Assembly (NCBI GenBank): GCA_003136255.1 | Contig: PLDT01000489.1 | Location: 1 to 18,513 of the forward strand | From: Palsa-504 sp003136255 | GTDB taxonomy: Bacteria; Actinomycetota; Actinomycetes; Streptosporangiales; Streptosporangiaceae | Direction of reading: 5' to 3' | Length of the DNA stretch: 18,513 nucleotides | Part shown: piece after piece, positions 16,173-18,513 of the stretch | Layout: every line of letters begins with the position of its first letter | Position numbering within the stretch: the stretch's first letter is position 1 | Position numbers and translations under genes: made by a program | The notes under the pieces: model-generated | The model's database searches: none | Told to the model about the DNA's origin: nothing | What the model saw: the letters and a program-made list of their open reading frames with translations, nothing else

Positions 16173-17575
16173 CCGACGTCCAGGCTGAGCAGGTCGTCCA
16201 GCGTCTCGCCGCGGACGATCACGGCGGGGTCGGCGCCGGCGCCTACCGCGACCACGGCGGGCCGCGGGACGAGGTTGTAGTTGCTGGCCAGGGACCGGCA
16301 GTAGGCGCCGGTGGCCGCGACGGCCAGCAGGTCGCCGGGGGCCAGGTCAGACGGCAGGTAGGCGTGCCGGACCACGATGTCGCCGCTCTCGCAGTGCCGG
16401 CCTACCACCCGGGACAGCATGGCCGGGGCCGACGACTCGCGGGAGGCCAGCGCGCACGTGTACGAGGCGTCGTACAGGGCGGTCCTGATGTTGTCGCTCA
16501 TCCCGCCGTCCACGCTGACGTAGGTCCGCAGCCCGTCCACGGGCTTGATCGTGCCCACCGTGTACAGCGTCACCATGGACGGCCCGACGATGGCGCGACC
16601 CGGCTCGACGGTCAGCCGTGGCCGGGCGAGCCCGGCGACGGCGCACTGCACGTCCACGATCCGGCCCAGGCTCTGGGCCAGGTCCTTGATCTCGGGCGGG
16701 TCGTCCTCGTCGGTATAGGCGATGCCGAACCCGCCGCCCAGGTCGAGCTCGGCGATCTCGGTGCCGTGCTCGTCGCGGATCCGGACGGCCAGCTCGACCA
16801 CCCGGTGCGCCGCCACCTCGAAGCCGGCCTCGTCGAAGATCTGCGAGCCGATGTGCGAGTGCAGCCCGGCGAACTCCAGGCCCGGGCAGGCGATGACCCG
16901 CCGCACCGCCTCGTCGGCCGCGCCCGAGGACAGCGAGAAGCCGAACTTCTGGTCGTCGTGCGCGGTGGCGATGAACTCGTGGGTGTGGGCTTCCACCCCG
17001 GTAGTGACGCGGACCAGCACCCTGGGCCGGATCGCGGGTACCCCCGGGTTCCCCGCTCCGGTCAGGTAAGCCAGCCGCGCGATCTCCTCGTAGGAGTCGG
17101 TCACGATGTGCCCCACCCCGGCCGAGATCGCCCGGGCCAGCTCGGCCAGCGTCTTGTTGTTGCCGTGCAGCGTGATCTGCTCGGCCGGCACGCCGGCCGA
17201 CAGTGCCACCTCTAGCTCGCCGCCGGTGCAGACGTCGATGCCCAGGCCTTCGGAGCTCACCCAGCGCAGTACCGCGCGGGAACAGAACGCCTTGGCCGCG
17301 TAGAACACCCGGGCCTGCGGGCCGAACGCCGCCAGGTAGTCGCGGCACCGCGATCGCACGTCGTCCTCGTCGCACACGTACAGCGGCGTGCCGAACTCGC
17401 CGGCCAGGTGCCGGACGTCCGCGCCGCCGAGGGTGAGCACGCCGCTGGAGCGCCGCGCGCCGCGCGGCCAGATGTCCGGATGCAGCGCGTTCAGGTCCGC
17501 GGGCGCGGTGGGCGGATGGTCGGCGGGCAGCACGTCGCCATGGCGGGGCCCGGCCGGGTGCGCGACACGGCTCAT
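16169..17575 (-). CDS. lysA: Diaminopimelate decarboxylase
   Basis: LysA decarboxylates meso-diaminopimelate to lysine, using pyridoxal phosphate. The 468-residue fold-type III protein has the cofactor lysine Lys95 in VFYAAKAFCS, HSHIGSQ at 239-245, DLGGGFG at 278-284, EPGR at 324-327, the active-site Cys395 in GRHCESGD and YCRSLASNYN at 425-434. The N-terminal extension (SRVAHPAGPRHGDVLP, then DIWPRGARR) is usual in actinobacteria. The ATG has AAGGA 6 nt upstream and lies 11 bp after the stop of the ArgS-like gene. The 3' end overlaps hom by four bases. Confidence 0.97.
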   Translation of the reverse strand: MSRVAHPAGPRHGDVLPADHPPTAPADLNALHPDIWPRGARRSSGVLTLGGADVRHLAGEFGTPLYVCDEDDVRSRCRDYLAAFGPQARVFYAAKAFCSRAVLRWVSSEGLGIDVCTGGELEVALSAGVPAEQITLHGNNKTLAELARAISAGVGHIVTDSYEEIARLAYLTGAGNPGVPAIRPRVLVRVTTGVEAHTHEFIATAHDDQKFGFSLSSGAADEAVRRVIACPGLEFAGLHSHIGSQIFDEAGFEVAAHRVVELAVRIRDEHGTEIAELDLGGGFGIAYTDEDDPPEIKDLAQSLGRIVDVQCAVAGLARPRLTVEPGRAIVGPSMVTLYTVGTIKPVDGLRTYVSVDGGMSDNIRTALYDASYTCALASRESSAPAMLSRVVGRHCESGDIVVRHAYLPSDLAPGDLLAVAATGAYCRSLASNYNLVPRPAVVAVGAGADPAVIVRGETLDDLLSLDVG

Positions 17576-17586
17576 CTATGTCCTTC

Positions 17587-18513
17587 CTAGAGGCGGTTCG
17601 GCGCGTCGAGGCCGAGCAACCCGAGGCCGGCGGCGAGGCCGGTCCGGGCCGCGTGGGCCAGCCACAGTCGTTCGCTGGTGATGCTCGATATCGTCGTGAA
17701 GCCAGTAGTGCTCATGGTGTCAATCGTCCGCGCTGCCAATTCCTCCAGGTACCCGGCGAACTCGTCGGGCCGGCCACGGCGCGCGGCCATGGCCACCCGT
17801 TCCGGGAGCCAGGACAACGCGTCAAGCAGCGCCAGCTCAGGGGGTGCCACGAGCAGGCGCGGCCGGAACCCCCCTGGCCCGTTGACGCCAGAGTCGGCGG
17901 CCCAGCGCAGCACGGCGGCAGCGGCGGCATGCGCGTACCGAACAGCATAGGCGGGATTGCCCAGGACGTGCCGCGCGATGACCGCCGCTCGCGGCGGGAC
18001 TCCGCCCGGAGGGGTCCTGGCCAGGGCGAACCGCACCGCGTCTGGCCCTGCGTAGGCGATCGCTTCGGGGAGCGGCGAGACGGGGGCGGGGGGCGGGCGG
18101 AAGGGCCGTTCGGGATAAAAAGCGGCACCCGCAGTGGCGGCGAGACGGGCGGTCACCTCGGCGGCGAGGGCCGCCCGGGCGTACGGCCAGTCCGGCGCGG
18201 CGGTCAGGTCCGCGCTCGCGGGGCCGGGCACGGTGCGGCCGCGCAGCGCGTCGCTCGCGGCGCAGGCGGGGCCGGCGCGGGCGATCCGGACGGCCAGGCC
18301 GGCCAGGGCGTCGTGGGTGATCGTGACAGTGAGGTACCCGGTGCCGGTGACCTGCGCGGACGCGATCCAGGGCTCGGTTTCCAGGCGGGCGGCCAGGGCC
18401 GCCGCGGGCTGACGCGGGTCCTGGCCCGGCGCGGCCAGGCGAAACGGCAGGCTGGAGGCGTAGCTACCCGGCGCCGTGGCCGGGCGGAGCAGCGGGTCGA
18501 GGTCGGCACCGGC
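17587..18513 (-). CDS. nrtL: ArgS-related protein lacking the catalytic domain (DALR anticodon-binding domain), 5' end missing
   Basis: 308 codons are visible and the frame is still open at the window edge, so the start lies beyond 18513. Visible residues 1-90 resemble the N-terminal tRNA-elbow domain of arginyl-tRNA synthetase (SYASSLPFRLAAPG, PRQPAAALAARLE, VTGTGYLTV). From about 156 they match its C-terminal DALR domain (GPDAVRFALAR, NPAYAVRYAHA, ending GLALLG-like GLGLLGLDAPNRL). The Rossmann catalytic domain with HIGH and KMSKS motifs, which should lie between, is absent; only about 60 linker residues are there. It therefore cannot charge tRNA by itself. A similar protein next to lysA in streptomycetes is, as I recall, called NrtL; the symbol is tentative and the function unknown. 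In M. tuberculosis true argS occupies this position. Confidence 0.75.
   Translation of the reverse strand, partial: AGADLDPLLRPATAPGSYASSLPFRLAAPGQDPRQPAAALAARLETEPWIASAQVTGTGYLTVTITHDALAGLAVRIARAGPACAASDALRGRTVPGPASADLTAAPDWPYARAALAAEVTARLAATAGAAFYPERPFRPPPAPVSPLPEAIAYAGPDAVRFALARTPPGGVPPRAAVIARHVLGNPAYAVRYAHAAAAAVLRWAADSGVNGPGGFRPRLLVAPPELALLDALSWLPERVAMAARRGRPDEFAGYLEELAARTIDTMSTTGFTTISSITSERLWLAHAARTGLAAGLGLLGLDAPNRL

Overview
The window is chromosomal DNA of a high-GC actinomycete. All supported genes lie on the minus strand. Going from high to low coordinates the order is: ArgS-like protein, lysA, hom, thrC, thrB, rho, rpmE, prfA, prmC, sua5, wecA, atpI, atpZ-like, atpB, atpE, atpF, atpH, atpA, atpG. 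From memory this is almost the same order as Mycobacterium tuberculosis Rv1292-Rv1309, where true argS fills the first position. Separate atpF and atpH genes (not the mycobacterial b-delta fusion) and an ArgS relative without a catalytic domain next to lysA point to a Streptomyces- or Streptosporangiales-like organism rather than a mycobacterium. The genus cannot be fixed from the sequence.

Region 18513-12732 is an aspartate-family amino acid block. lysA, hom and thrC are translationally coupled by ATGA-type overlaps, and thrB follows 82 bp later. An incomplete ArgS-like gene precedes lysA. The thrC-thrB gap holds a duplicated 15-mer flanking a perfect hairpin. Region 12731-9704 holds a 561-bp rho leader with hairpins and a possible stress-type promoter, then rho itself with a long disordered Arg/Asp/Gln-rich insertion. 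A strong hairpin follows the rho stop, and rpmE comes next with its own hairpin. Region 9610-5404 is a translation and cell-envelope group: prfA, prmC and sua5 overlap, and wecA follows 58 bp after sua5.

Region 5403-1 is the F1Fo ATP synthase operon. It is preceded by a 459-bp intergenic region whose AT-rich part contains a site matching the Rex redox-repressor operator at 12 of 14 defined positions, with a weaker second copy 45 bp away. This suggests control of ATP synthase by the NADH/NAD+ ratio. The operon encodes two small accessory membrane proteins (AtpI and AtpZ types), then a, c, b, delta, alpha and the start of gamma.

Three two-base N runs are assembly gaps, not real two-base uncertainties. 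Those in atpH and atpF each appear to hide roughly 45-55 codons that the families normally have, so these genes look broken only because of the assembly. The third lies beside an 11-bp tandem repeat upstream of prfA.

I see no mobile element, CRISPR array, tRNA, rRNA or defence system. The window is mainly conserved housekeeping DNA. The points most worth a second look are the Rex-like operator, the catalytic-domain-less ArgS relative, the thrC-thrB repeat/hairpin element and the rho leader and insertion.
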